From assembly GCA_007129335.1 (NCBI GenBank), contig SKVS01000384.1, positions 1-5,821 on the forward strand: a stretch of 5,821 nucleotides of DNA. The letters run 5' to 3'. The translations under genes and the position numbers were made by a program. Source of the stretch: Spirochaetaceae bacterium. Lineage in GTDB: Bacteria > Spirochaetota > Spirochaetia > DSM-27196 > Salinispiraceae. The notes under the pieces are model-generated. The model did not search any database, was not told the origin of the DNA, and saw nothing but the letters and a program-made list of their open reading frames with translations. Position 1 is the first letter of the stretch; each line of letters opens with the position of its first letter. Below, piece after piece: positions 1 to 5,821 of this stretch.

Positions 1-506
1 AAAGCAAGGGCAATACGGGCTACCTGTTGACCAATGTCACCAAAACCCACAATGCCCAGAGTTTTGTGTTTGAGTTCGGTCAGGGTTCCAAGAGTATAAG
101 AAAAATCCAACTGGTTGTACCATTCTCCCTGGGCAACCGACAGGCTATGTTGGGCAATTCTATTGCAATGGTGTAACAAAAATGCAAAAACGTGTTGGGC
201 TACGAAATCCGTGCTATAGCCAGGAATATTTGTTACCCCAATACCTAATTGCTTACAATAAGAAGTATCAATTATAGAATACCCCGTTGCTAAAACACCA
301 ATGTATTTCAGGTTCGTCAGAATATCGAGAATATCTTTCCCAATAGGAACCTTATTGGTAAGAAGTATTTGAGCGTTTTTTGCCCGATCAATGAGTTCAT
401 AGGGACTGGTTCGGGGATATACAGTCAAAGAACCCAAGGCCTCAATAGGTTCCCAGGATAGATCCCCGGGATTTGCTGTGTGTCCATCCAGGATTACAAT
501 GTTCAT
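1..506 (-). CDS. hprA: D-glycerate (hydroxypyruvate) dehydrogenase, N-terminal part, cut by window edge
   Basis: This is a D-isomer-specific 2-hydroxyacid dehydrogenase that probably interconverts hydroxypyruvate and D-glycerate with NAD(P)H in the cytoplasm. I translated it by hand from ATG 506-504; the frame is open to the left edge, giving 168 full codons of roughly 320 expected. The opening MNIVILDGHTANPGDLSWEP is very like the start of known glycerate dehydrogenases (LDG.T.NPGDLSW). LTNK (50-52 region), YIGVLATGY (68-76) and the VTNIPGYSTDFVAQ segment (91-104) are typical of the catalytic domain. The NAD-binding GxGxxG is seen as G154-F-G156-D-I-G159 just before the edge. The catalytic Arg, Glu and His lie in the missing half. 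The Shine-Dalgarno is weak. It is divergent from the small ORF and ilvD on plus. The family call is firm; the exact substrate (glycerate rather than another 2-hydroxyacid) is inferred from the N-terminus. Confidence 0.88.
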   Translation of the reverse strand, partial: MNIVILDGHTANPGDLSWEPIEALGSLTVYPRTSPYELIDRAKNAQILLTNKVPIGKDILDILTNLKYIGVLATGYSIIDTSYCKQLGIGVTNIPGYSTDFVAQHVFAFLLHHCNRIAQHSLSVAQGEWYNQLDFSYTLGTLTELKHKTLGIVGFGDIGQQVARIALA

Positions 507-513
507 ATATCTT

Positions 514-560
514 ATCGTAGGTCCTGTGGGATGAAAGGTCAATTGTTCGGTAGGATTATA
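514..560 (-). promoter_or_regulatory. Candidate promoter elements for the leftward dehydrogenase gene
   Basis: Two alternative sigma-70-like signals face left. First, a perfect TATAAT lies at 560-555, which would give a leader of about 40 bases, but it has no good -35 box upstream. Second, TTGACC at 542-537 is followed after 17 bases by TACGAT at 519-514; this would place the transcript start almost at the ATG (506), making a nearly leaderless mRNA. Both are read by eye, and only one, or neither, need be used. The lack of a good Shine-Dalgarno before ATG 506 is compatible with the second. Confidence 0.3.
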
Positions 561-578
561 TCTGATAATATTTTACCT

Positions 579-872
579 ATGCCTAAAATTCACGATCTGT
601 TTCAACAAATGGTAGAGGAATTGGAACAAACCATTGATTCACGGGAACATGTTCTGGAGTCTCTTTATACCCTTGTGCAAAACCATCCATTGAACGATAT
701 TCTCATGCCTCATTTCCGAGCTCTGTATCAGAATGAACTTGGTATTGCCTGCCCTACCCATGGATTACCCACTAAGAACCACCGTAATGCAAGAGAAGAA
801 CAATCCGTGAAAGAAATTTTTCATTCCTATTTTCCCAAACCATCGGATATCCCTAATCAACCCATTGAGTAG
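579..872 (+). CDS. Small hypothetical protein upstream of ilvD
   Basis: I do not recognise this 97-residue product. From ATG 579 it begins [20 protein letters not shown] and ends at TAG 870-872. The first 55 or so residues alternate acidic and hydrophobic residues in a way that suggests amphipathic helices; the rest is polar, His- and Pro-containing (a CPTHGLP stretch near residue 70) with a single Cys. No signal peptide or membrane segment is seen. The frame is open from GTG 480, but that start would overlap the divergent dehydrogenase gene by 27 bases. ATG 531 (113 residues) is a second possible start, with a poor AGG about 9 bases upstream. ATG 579 is chosen because it leaves room for divergent promoters, although it has no clear ribosome binding site. 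It lies 77 bases before ilvD on the same strand, so it may share a transcript. It could also be a chance open frame; the protein-like composition argues mildly for a real gene. Confidence 0.5.
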   Translation: MPKIHDLFQQMVEELEQTIDSREHVLESLYTLVQNHPLNDILMPHFRALYQNELGIACPTHGLPTKNHRNAREEQSVKEIFHSYFPKPSDIPNQPIE

Positions 873-949
873 CATGGAATAGCCCGATAGAGTATAAACA
901 CAGGGTTCTCCCAAATAATCAAAAATTGTTTCCCAAAGAAGGAGTTTTC
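873..949 (+). promoter_or_regulatory. ilvD upstream gap with possible -10 box
   Basis: This 77-base gap between the small ORF and ilvD contains TATAAA at 893-898, a possible -10 box, but the bases 17 upstream (TAGCAT) are not a convincing -35. I see no Ile/Leu/Val-rich leader peptide, no attenuator-like paired hairpins and no T-box-like structure, so amino acid attenuation is not supported. A separate ilvD promoter here is possible but weakly supported. Confidence 0.2.
939..944 (+). promoter_or_regulatory. Ribosome binding site fixing the ilvD start
   Basis: AAGGAG at 939-944 stands 5 bases before ATG 950. It decides the start: the frame also allows TTG 926, eight codons earlier, but that start has no ribosome binding site, and the residues it would add (MFPKEGVF) are simply the Shine-Dalgarno read as codons. 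Confidence 0.85.
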
Positions 950-2782
950 ATGCCCCCACTTCGCAGTTTAACCAATACATCCGGACGCAATATGGCAGGT
1001 GCTCGTGCTTTATGGCGGGCAAACGGTATGGAAAAAGAACATTTTGGCAAGCCGATCATTGCAATTGCTAACAGTTTTACCCAGTTTGTGCCCGGTCATG
1101 CTCATTTGCACTCCATTGGACAGCGGGTTAAGGCTATAATCGAACAAAATGGCTGCTTTGCAGCAGAATTCAATACTATTGCCGTAGACGATGGAATTGC
1201 CATGGGTCATGGAGGCATGTTGTACAGCCTGCCCAGCAGGGATCTCATTGCTGATAGTGTAGAATATATGGTAAATGCTCATTGCGCCGATGCATTGGTG
1301 TGCATTTCCAACTGCGACAAAATTACCCCGGGAATGCTCATGGCAGCTATGAGACTCAACATACCAACCATTTTTGTTTCTGGTGGCCCTATGGAAGCAG
1401 GAAGGGTCGGGGATGATAAATACGATCTTGTGGATGCTATGGTTATGGCAGCAGATCCCTCGGTCGATCAGGAACTACTTGACATTGTCGAAGAAAATGC
1501 ATGCCCGACCTGTGGAAGCTGTTCTGGAATGTTCACCGCTAACTCCATGAATTGTTTGAATGAAGCCCTTGGTTTAGCCCTTCCAGGAAACGGCACCCTG
1601 GTAGCTACCCATAAGAACCGCTTTACCCTATTTGAAAGAGCAGCAAAACGAATCGTTGACTTGGCACGCACCTATTATTTTGAGGATGATGATTCGGTCC
1701 TTCCCCGGTCAATCGCCACAAAAGCTGCATTCATGAATTCCATAGCCCTCGATGTAGCCATGGGAGGAAGTACCAATACCGTTCTCCATCTTCTCGCCAT
1801 CGCCAGAGAGGGAGAAGTAGAATTTACCATGGAAGATATTGATACCATCAGTCGGAAAGTACCCTGTATTTGTAAGGTAAGCCCTAACAGTTCTTACCAT
1901 ATTGAAGATGTGCATCGGGCAGGTGGAATCATGGCAATTCTCCATGAGCTCGACAAGGCCCGCTTATTGGATACTTCGGTGAAACGCATAGACCATGGAA
2001 CCCTAAAGGAAGCCCTGGTCCATTGGAATGTTCTGAATAATCCATCCGCTGAGATTGTGGATTTTTATAAGTCCGCACCAGCAGGGGTAAAGAACCTGGT
2101 TATGGGCAGTCAGAATTCAAAGTTTAAATCCCTGGATCTAGATCGGGAATCTGGTTGCATTCGTTCAACCCAATGGGCTTACTATCCCGATGGAGGACTT
2201 GCTGTTCTTTTTGGAAATATTGCCAAGCGCGGGTGTATAGTAAAAACCGCCGGAGTCGATTCAGAGATTTTCAATTTTTCAGGAACAGCAATTGTCTTTG
2301 AAAGCCAGGATGATGCGGTCGAAGGCATTTTATCTGGAGCTGTACAGGCAGGGAACATTGTGGTTATCCGATATGAAGGCCCCAAGGGCGGGCCTGGCAT
2401 GCAGGAAATGCTGTACCCAACCAGTTACCTAAAATCCATGAAGCTCGGCAAAGCATGTGCCCTCCTTACGGATGGAAGGTTCAGCGGCGGTACCAGCGGT
2501 TTGTCCATCGGCCATGTCAGTCCTGAAGCTGCTGCCGGGGGAAATATTGCCCTGGTTGAAACTGGTGACCCCATAGTCATCAGTATTCCCAAAAGATCTA
2601 TCCACCTGGATGTCCCGGATAAGGTGCTGGAACAACGCAGGAAAAAAGAGGAATCCAGAGGATCCCGAGCCTTTACCCCAACCCAGAGAACCCGGGAAGT
2701 GAGTAAAGCCTTAAAGGTCTATGCATCTATGGTAACCAGTGCTGACCAGGGCGCATTCAGAGTTCTCCCTGATGGGTGTTGA
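950..2782 (+). CDS. ilvD: Dihydroxy-acid dehydratase
   Basis: This cytoplasmic iron-sulfur enzyme dehydrates 2,3-dihydroxy-isovalerate and 2,3-dihydroxy-3-methylvalerate to the 2-oxo acids that precede valine/leucine and isoleucine. The protein has 610 residues from ATG 950, against 616 for E. coli IlvD, and is alignable by eye over its whole length. Key sites are the Mg-binding acidic pair D80-D81 in the [15 protein letters not shown] region, C122-D-K124 (cluster Cys and the Lys carbamylated in this family), the C185-P-T-C188-G-S-C191 cluster motif, [11 protein letters not shown] in the middle, and D508-GRFSGGTSG with S512 at the position of the proposed catalytic Ser. The segment FTQFVPGH (43-50) has Gly-His where the [2Fe-2S] plant/mycobacterial enzymes have a cluster Cys, so this belongs with the E. 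coli-type ([4Fe-4S]) enzymes. No frameshift or truncation is seen. It ends 19 bases before the convergent sugar dehydrogenase gene. No ilvC, ilvB or leu genes are in view. Confidence 0.98.
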   Translation: MPPLRSLTNTSGRNMAGARALWRANGMEKEHFGKPIIAIANSFTQFVPGHAHLHSIGQRVKAIIEQNGCFAAEFNTIAVDDGIAMGHGGMLYSLPSRDLIADSVEYMVNAHCADALVCISNCDKITPGMLMAAMRLNIPTIFVSGGPMEAGRVGDDKYDLVDAMVMAADPSVDQELLDIVEENACPTCGSCSGMFTANSMNCLNEALGLALPGNGTLVATHKNRFTLFERAAKRIVDLARTYYFEDDDSVLPRSIATKAAFMNSIALDVAMGGSTNTVLHLLAIAREGEVEFTMEDIDTISRKVPCICKVSPNSSYHIEDVHRAGGIMAILHELDKARLLDTSVKRIDHGTLKEALVHWNVLNNPSAEIVDFYKSAPAGVKNLVMGSQNSKFKSLDLDRESGCIRSTQWAYYPDGGLAVLFGNIAKRGCIVKTAGVDSEIFNFSGTAIVFESQDDAVEGILSGAVQAGNIVVIRYEGPKGGPGMQEMLYPTSYLKSMKLGKACALLTDGRFSGGTSGLSIGHVSPEAAAGGNIALVETGDPIVISIPKRSIHLDVPDKVLEQRRKKEESRGSRAFTPTQRTREVSKALKVYASMVTSADQGAFRVLPDGC

Positions 2783-2801
2783 AAAACAGAATCCTCCAGT
2801 G

Positions 2802-3998
2802 TCAATCAGCTGGTTCTAGGCGATACAAGGTTGAGTTTGGACCATCGGTAAGAATGTACAGATACCCCTGGTTGTTTACCCGCACATCACGGATTCTTCC
2901 AAGGGTGCCGGAGAACATTACCTCCTGTTCTATGACTCGGTTGTTTTGTATTTCAACCCTTCGTACATGTTGACCAGCCAAAGCCCCAACAAAGGCAGAA
3001 TTATTCCAACCGGAAAATGCAGCCCCCTGGTAAAAGACAAAACCCGAAGGAGCAATACTTGGAGTCCAATGGAGAACAGGATCGGTTACACCTGGCATGG
3101 TTGTACGGTCAGATATCCGGGTTCCTGAGTAGTTTACCCCATGGGTAACCGCAGGCCACCCATAATTTGCCCCTGGAACGAGCAGGTTAATTTCATCTCC
3201 TCCCCGGGGGCCGTGCTCATGAAACCAAATCCTCCCCTGGGCATCCATAGCTATCCCCTGGGCATTCCGGGTACCATAAGCAAAAACCTCGGGCAATGGC
3301 CGAATCGTTTGTCCCCGTGCATTAGTAACCTGGGATTCCCCAAAGGGATTGTTATCGGGAATTGTACCGTCGGGCCGAAGTCGTATGATTGTTCCTGCAG
3401 GATCTGCAGGATTTTGAGATCTCTCCATTGTACCCCTATCTCCGATGGTGAAATACACATATCCATCAGAGCCAAAAATAACCCTGCTGCCAAAATGCTG
3501 TCCTCCGGAGGATAGGTACTCATCGGGAGTGTTCCAAAGAACCTGGACATTACTCAAACGAGGTTCAAATGAAGGCGATGTGAGAACGGCTGTGCCCAGG
3601 GTTGTTCCCAAAGCATTCCCCCTGCCCGATGAGTAGGTAAAATATATTCTTTGGTTTTCAGAAAAATCAGGATGGAGAATAACATCGAGTAAACCACCCT
3701 GACCAACAGCAGAAACCTGGGGTAGACCCGAGACTGTTCTTCTCCCTTCCTGATCCACAATTATCAAATCACCACCTTTCAGGGTAATGAGATATCTATC
3801 ATCCGGCAGGAAGGCTACCGACCAGGGCTGTCTCAGACCGGACACCCGCTGAACCAGATGCACCGAATGCTTTTCTGTAGCTATGTTTTGGTCAATAATC
3901 CTGGATTCAATGCCTCCAGGAGATCCGTTTGCCTGCCCCTGACCAAAGGTCAATTGGATGGTAATGAGAAGGAAAAAGAATAAGGTGTTGTTTTTCAT
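2802..3998 (-). CDS. Exported PQQ-dependent aldose sugar dehydrogenase (GSDH / YliI family)
   Basis: This is a six-bladed beta-propeller dehydrogenase expected to oxidise aldose sugars to lactones outside the cytoplasm, using PQQ and calcium if it is a true family member. It has 398 residues, near the size of E. coli YliI (about 370). Residues 1-20 (MKNN, then TLFFFLLITIQLTFG) form a signal peptide with no lipobox Cys. Recognisable motifs are GQGGLLDVILHPDF (99-112), GGQHFGSRVIFG with H168 at the catalytic His position, TIGDRG (184-189), AYGTRNAQG (240-248) with R244 at a PQQ-contacting position, EHGPRGGDEINLL (261-273) matching the Ca/PQQ loop, and YGWP (279-282). ATG 3998 is the only start that preserves the signal peptide; its Shine-Dalgarno is poor. 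It lies 36 bases downstream of the rubredoxin gene and is likely co-transcribed with it. Family membership is firm; PQQ use and the sugar substrate are inferred, and no PQQ synthesis genes are in view. Confidence 0.9.
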   Translation of the reverse strand: MKNNTLFFFLLITIQLTFGQGQANGSPGGIESRIIDQNIATEKHSVHLVQRVSGLRQPWSVAFLPDDRYLITLKGGDLIIVDQEGRRTVSGLPQVSAVGQGGLLDVILHPDFSENQRIYFTYSSGRGNALGTTLGTAVLTSPSFEPRLSNVQVLWNTPDEYLSSGGQHFGSRVIFGSDGYVYFTIGDRGTMERSQNPADPAGTIIRLRPDGTIPDNNPFGESQVTNARGQTIRPLPEVFAYGTRNAQGIAMDAQGRIWFHEHGPRGGDEINLLVPGANYGWPAVTHGVNYSGTRISDRTTMPGVTDPVLHWTPSIAPSGFVFYQGAAFSGWNNSAFVGALAGQHVRRVEIQNNRVIEQEVMFSGTLGRIRDVRVNNQGYLYILTDGPNSTLYRLEPAD

Positions 3999-4034
3999 AC
4001 CAAAAAGGTAATAAATAGTTGGGCAAGGGTAAAG

Positions 4035-4193
4035 TCAGTCCAAGGGATCGAACAGAGATTTTGAGACATAACATATGGGACAGGTCCAATAATCCGGAAG
4101 CTCCTCGAATTCGGTACCCGGATCGTAGCCGTTCTCCCAATCTCCCTGCTCGGGATCATAAATGTACCCACAATTAGAACATATGTATTTCAC
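4035..4193 (-). CDS. Rubredoxin (52 residues)
   Basis: This is a small cytoplasmic one-iron electron carrier. It was translated by hand from GTG 4193-4191 to TGA 4037-4035 and starts [20 protein letters not shown]. The four iron-ligand cysteines are C5, C8, C38 and C41, almost the same spacing as Clostridium pasteurianum rubredoxin (6, 9, 39, 42). Family hallmarks are Cxx[22 protein letters not shown] (25-39) with the core aromatic residues, and a C-terminal KxxF-like end (KSLFDPLD). One oddity is that the residue after C41 is Tyr (CPICYVSK), where almost all rubredoxins have Gly (CPxCG). It lies 42 bases after the metH stop and 36 bases before the sugar dehydrogenase start, all on minus, so it is probably in one transcript. 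A role as electron donor, for example to MetH reactivation or to oxygen/peroxide-detoxifying enzymes, is inference only. Confidence 0.93.
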   Translation of the reverse strand: MKYICSNCGYIYDPEQGDWENGYDPGTEFEELPDYWTCPICYVSKSLFDPLD

Positions 4194-4197
4194 GAAG

Positions 4198-4202
4198 CCT
4201 CC
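4198..4202 (-). promoter_or_regulatory. Ribosome binding site for rubredoxin GTG start
   Basis: Read on minus, GGAGG at 4202-4198 stands 4 bases before GTG 4193-4191. It supports the GTG start, which begins the protein at MKYIC exactly as expected for rubredoxins. No in-frame ATG, GTG or TTG is seen in the codons just upstream. Confidence 0.75.
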
Positions 4203-4235
4203 ACATATCGATCATTGACTTAAGGTTATGCCTTT

Positions 4236-5821
4236 TCATGCATTAAAATACTTAGCCTGGGGATGATGGACAACAAAAGCACTTACCGTTTGTTCAGGAA
4301 ACATTTGATCTTCTTCGCTCATGGTAACGCCAATACGTTGGGCATCGAGCATATTCCAAATTACTCTATTCCCTGCTAAATCAGGGCAGGCAGGATAACC
4401 AAAACTGTAACGACTGCCCCGATATTTTTGGACTACAAAATCCTGAATTCCCTGGCCATCTTCCTCGGTAATGTTGAGTTCCTGCCGCATAATGAGATGC
4501 CAATATTCCGTAAGAGCCTCGGCTGTTTCAACCGAAAGGCCGTGGAAAAGCAGGTAATCTTTGTATTGATTACCTCCATAGAGTCGGTCATTTTCCTGCT
4601 GGGCTACATGTCCCACAGTAGCAAGTTCCAGTCCAATGATATCAGTAATACCCGAATCTATGGGATAAAAGAAATCCGCAATACACTGGTAGGGAGACTG
4701 GGCCTGCCTGGGAAAACTGAATCTGGTCAGCTCATCCCGGGTTCCCGGTTTGTATACAATTACCTGATCACCCAGGGAATTACACTCCCAGTAGCCGTAT
4801 ACAACCGATGGAGCCAAGAGTTTTTCTGTTTTACATCGAAGTTTCAGAGCCTCAAATTCTGGTCGAACGGTGTTCTCAATAAGATCAATGTATTCTTCCT
4901 TGCTCAGTTTTCCTCGGCGATAACCCCATCGCCCCCGGAAAAGTACTTCTTCGGTTAAATAGGGATAGATAAGATCCAAATCTACCTGTTCAACTACCTT
5001 CGTACCCAGGAAGGGTGCTTTGGGAACAGTAATATTCCGGCGAATTTCTATGGGAGGCTGTTCAACAGGGGGTCTTGCCCGTTTTGCCTGCTCCCTTAAG
5101 GACCGTTTTTCCGCCTGATCCTGGAGAAATGGTTCCAACGTACCTTCCTTTATCATTCTCATAGCATTCAGACCCTCAAAAGCATCGGAACAATACACCG
5201 TTGGAGCTCTATACAAAGGCCCGCAAATATCCCAAACATAGGAAGGAGTTAATGCTGCACCTCCGAGAAGTACAGGAATATTCAGTCCCCGTCGCTCCAG
5301 TTCCTCAAGGTTATCTTTCATGACAACCGTAGACTTAACCAATAATCCACTCATTCCTATGGCGTCGGCATTCACTTCCCGAGCCTTTTGAATAATGGTG
5401 TCAATTTCACACTTGATACCCAGATTATAAACCCGGTAACCATTGTTACTGAGAATAATTTCAACCAGATTTTTTCCAATATCGTGGACATCTCCCCGAA
5501 CGGTGGCAATAACGATGGATGTTTGTTCCCGGGTATCGACCTTTTCCATATAGGGCTGGAGAATGTCAACGGCGTACTTCATTGTTTCGGCTGACTGTAG
5601 CACAAAGGGTAACTGCATTCGCCCATCTCCAAACAATTCCCCTACAATTTTCATGGCGGGAATGAGCAGGTCATTAATGATTTGAATGGCACTCATCCCC
5701 TGCTCCAGAGCTTCCATGAGCCAGGAATCGAGCTTGCTCTTGCTGCCCTGAATGATTTTCTTCTGAATTCTCTGTTCAAGGGGAATGTCTTCCAGTTTAG
5801 GACCTTCATCCACAGATTTTC
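4236..5821 (-). CDS. metH: Cobalamin-dependent methionine synthase, C-terminal half, cut by window edge
   Basis: MetH transfers a methyl group from methyltetrahydrofolate through cobalamin to homocysteine in the cytoplasm. The frame is open to the right edge, so the GTG at 5813 is most likely internal. Numbered from that GTG (525 residues to TGA 4236): a helical cap domain (about 10-92, with INDLLIPAMKIVGELFGDGR); the cobalamin-binding Rossmann domain with D108-V-H110-D-I-G113, where H110 is the lower axial Co ligand, MSGLLVKST (154-162) and LLGGAALT (182-189); a charged linker (about 230-260); and the C-terminal activation domain (about 262-525) with R468-YSFGYPACPDL, the AdoMet-binding RxxxGYPAC motif. 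The homocysteine and folate domains should lie beyond the right edge; full-length relatives have roughly 1,150-1,250 residues. It is followed by rubredoxin after 42 bases. The visible part has no frameshift or missing key residue. A gene split at the edge cannot be excluded. Confidence 0.95.
   Translation of the reverse strand, partial: KSVDEGPKLEDIPLEQRIQKKIIQGSKSKLDSWLMEALEQGMSAIQIINDLLIPAMKIVGELFGDGRMQLPFVLQSAETMKYAVDILQPYMEKVDTREQTSIVIATVRGDVHDIGKNLVEIILSNNGYRVYNLGIKCEIDTIIQKAREVNADAIGMSGLLVKSTVVMKDNLEELERRGLNIPVLLGGAALTPSYVWDICGPLYRAPTVYCSDAFEGLNAMRMIKEGTLEPFLQDQAEKRSLREQAKRARPPVEQPPIEIRRNITVPKAPFLGTKVVEQVDLDLIYPYLTEEVLFRGRWGYRRGKLSKEEYIDLIENTVRPEFEALKLRCKTEKLLAPSVVYGYWECNSLGDQVIVYKPGTRDELTRFSFPRQAQSPYQCIADFFYPIDSGITDIIGLELATVGHVAQQENDRLYGGNQYKDYLLFHGLSVETAEALTEYWHLIMRQELNITEEDGQGIQDFVVQKYRGSRYSFGYPACPDLAGNRVIWNMLDAQRIGVTMSEEDQMFPEQTVSAFVVHHPQAKYFNA

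Noticed and set aside
480..530. GTG 480 as the start of the small plus-strand ORF
   Set aside because: It overlaps the confident start of the divergent glycerate dehydrogenase by 27 bases and has no ribosome binding site.
926..949. TTG 926 as a longer ilvD start
   Set aside because: The added residues encode the AAGGAG ribosome binding site and have no counterpart at the N-terminus of known IlvD proteins; ATG 950 is well placed.
2783..2820. Possible terminator between the convergent ilvD and sugar dehydrogenase genes (CCT-CCAG paired with CTGG-AGG, with a T-rich run on the minus side)
   Set aside because: The stem is only 4 plus 3 pairs with a 4-base bulge, it overlaps the dehydrogenase stop, and the T-run is about 7 bases from the stem. 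It is too weak to call, although some terminator would be expected here.
3391..3412. Short direct repeat of CTGCAGGAT
   Set aside because: It encodes the repeated Pro-Ala of NPADPAG in the sugar dehydrogenase, a normal family motif, and is too short to be a meaningful repeat.
3501..3512. Perfect 12-base palindrome TCCTCCGGAGGA, which could be taken for an operator or a ribosome binding site on either strand
   Set aside because: It lies inside the sugar dehydrogenase and encodes Ser-Ser-Gly-Gly, whose codons make a palindrome by chance; no start codon is suitably placed.
4100..4127. Run of restriction sites resembling a cloning polylinker (GAATTC, GGTACC, CCGG, GGATC)
   Set aside because: Read on minus it encodes the canonical rubredoxin residues DPGTEFEE in frame, so it is genuine coding sequence and not vector contamination.
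4428..4958. 176-codon plus-strand open frame inside metH
   Set aside because: It lies wholly opposite the well-conserved MetH activation domain, resembles no family I know and has no ribosome binding site; it is a shadow of the real gene.

Overview
The window is ordinary chromosomal sequence from a moderate-GC bacterium, carrying core metabolic genes and one small redox gene. No rRNA, tRNA, CRISPR array, insertion sequence, prophage or clear repeat was found. The MetH fragment resembles the MetH form of actinobacteria and Geobacter as I recall it, and IlvD is very close to the E. coli form. A rubredoxin points to an anaerobe or microaerophile, and an exported sugar dehydrogenase with a typical signal peptide fits a diderm cell. 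A spirochaete of the Treponema type is one possibility, but this is a weak guess that the sequence alone does not settle.

Layout from left to right: (a) 1-506, minus: the N-terminal half of a D-glycerate/hydroxypyruvate dehydrogenase, cut by the left edge. (b) 507-949: a divergent intergenic region, a small unrecognised ORF on plus (about 579-872), and a 77-base gap. (c) 950-2782, plus: complete dihydroxy-acid dehydratase (ilvD). (d) After only 19 bases the convergent minus-strand cluster begins. Read in its own direction, that cluster is the C-terminal half of cobalamin-dependent methionine synthase (metH, cut by the right edge), then a 52-residue rubredoxin (4035-4193), then an exported PQQ-type aldose dehydrogenase (2802-3998). 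The gaps between these genes are 42 and 36 bases.

The tight spacing and the absence of obvious terminators suggest that metH, rubredoxin and sugar dehydrogenase are co-transcribed. The MetH fragment contains the domain that is reductively reactivated with AdoMet, so a rubredoxin directly downstream is a reasonable, untested candidate for an electron carrier. The sugar dehydrogenase should act outside the cytoplasm and so is unlikely to meet the rubredoxin directly. IlvD serves branched-chain amino acid synthesis and the dehydrogenase at the left edge serves glycerate/serine metabolism; they lie in opposite orientation and are probably regulated separately.

I did not find a convincing new multi-gene system. 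The items most worth a second look are the rubredoxin, its unusual second metal-binding knuckle, its position after metH, and the small unrecognised gene ahead of ilvD.
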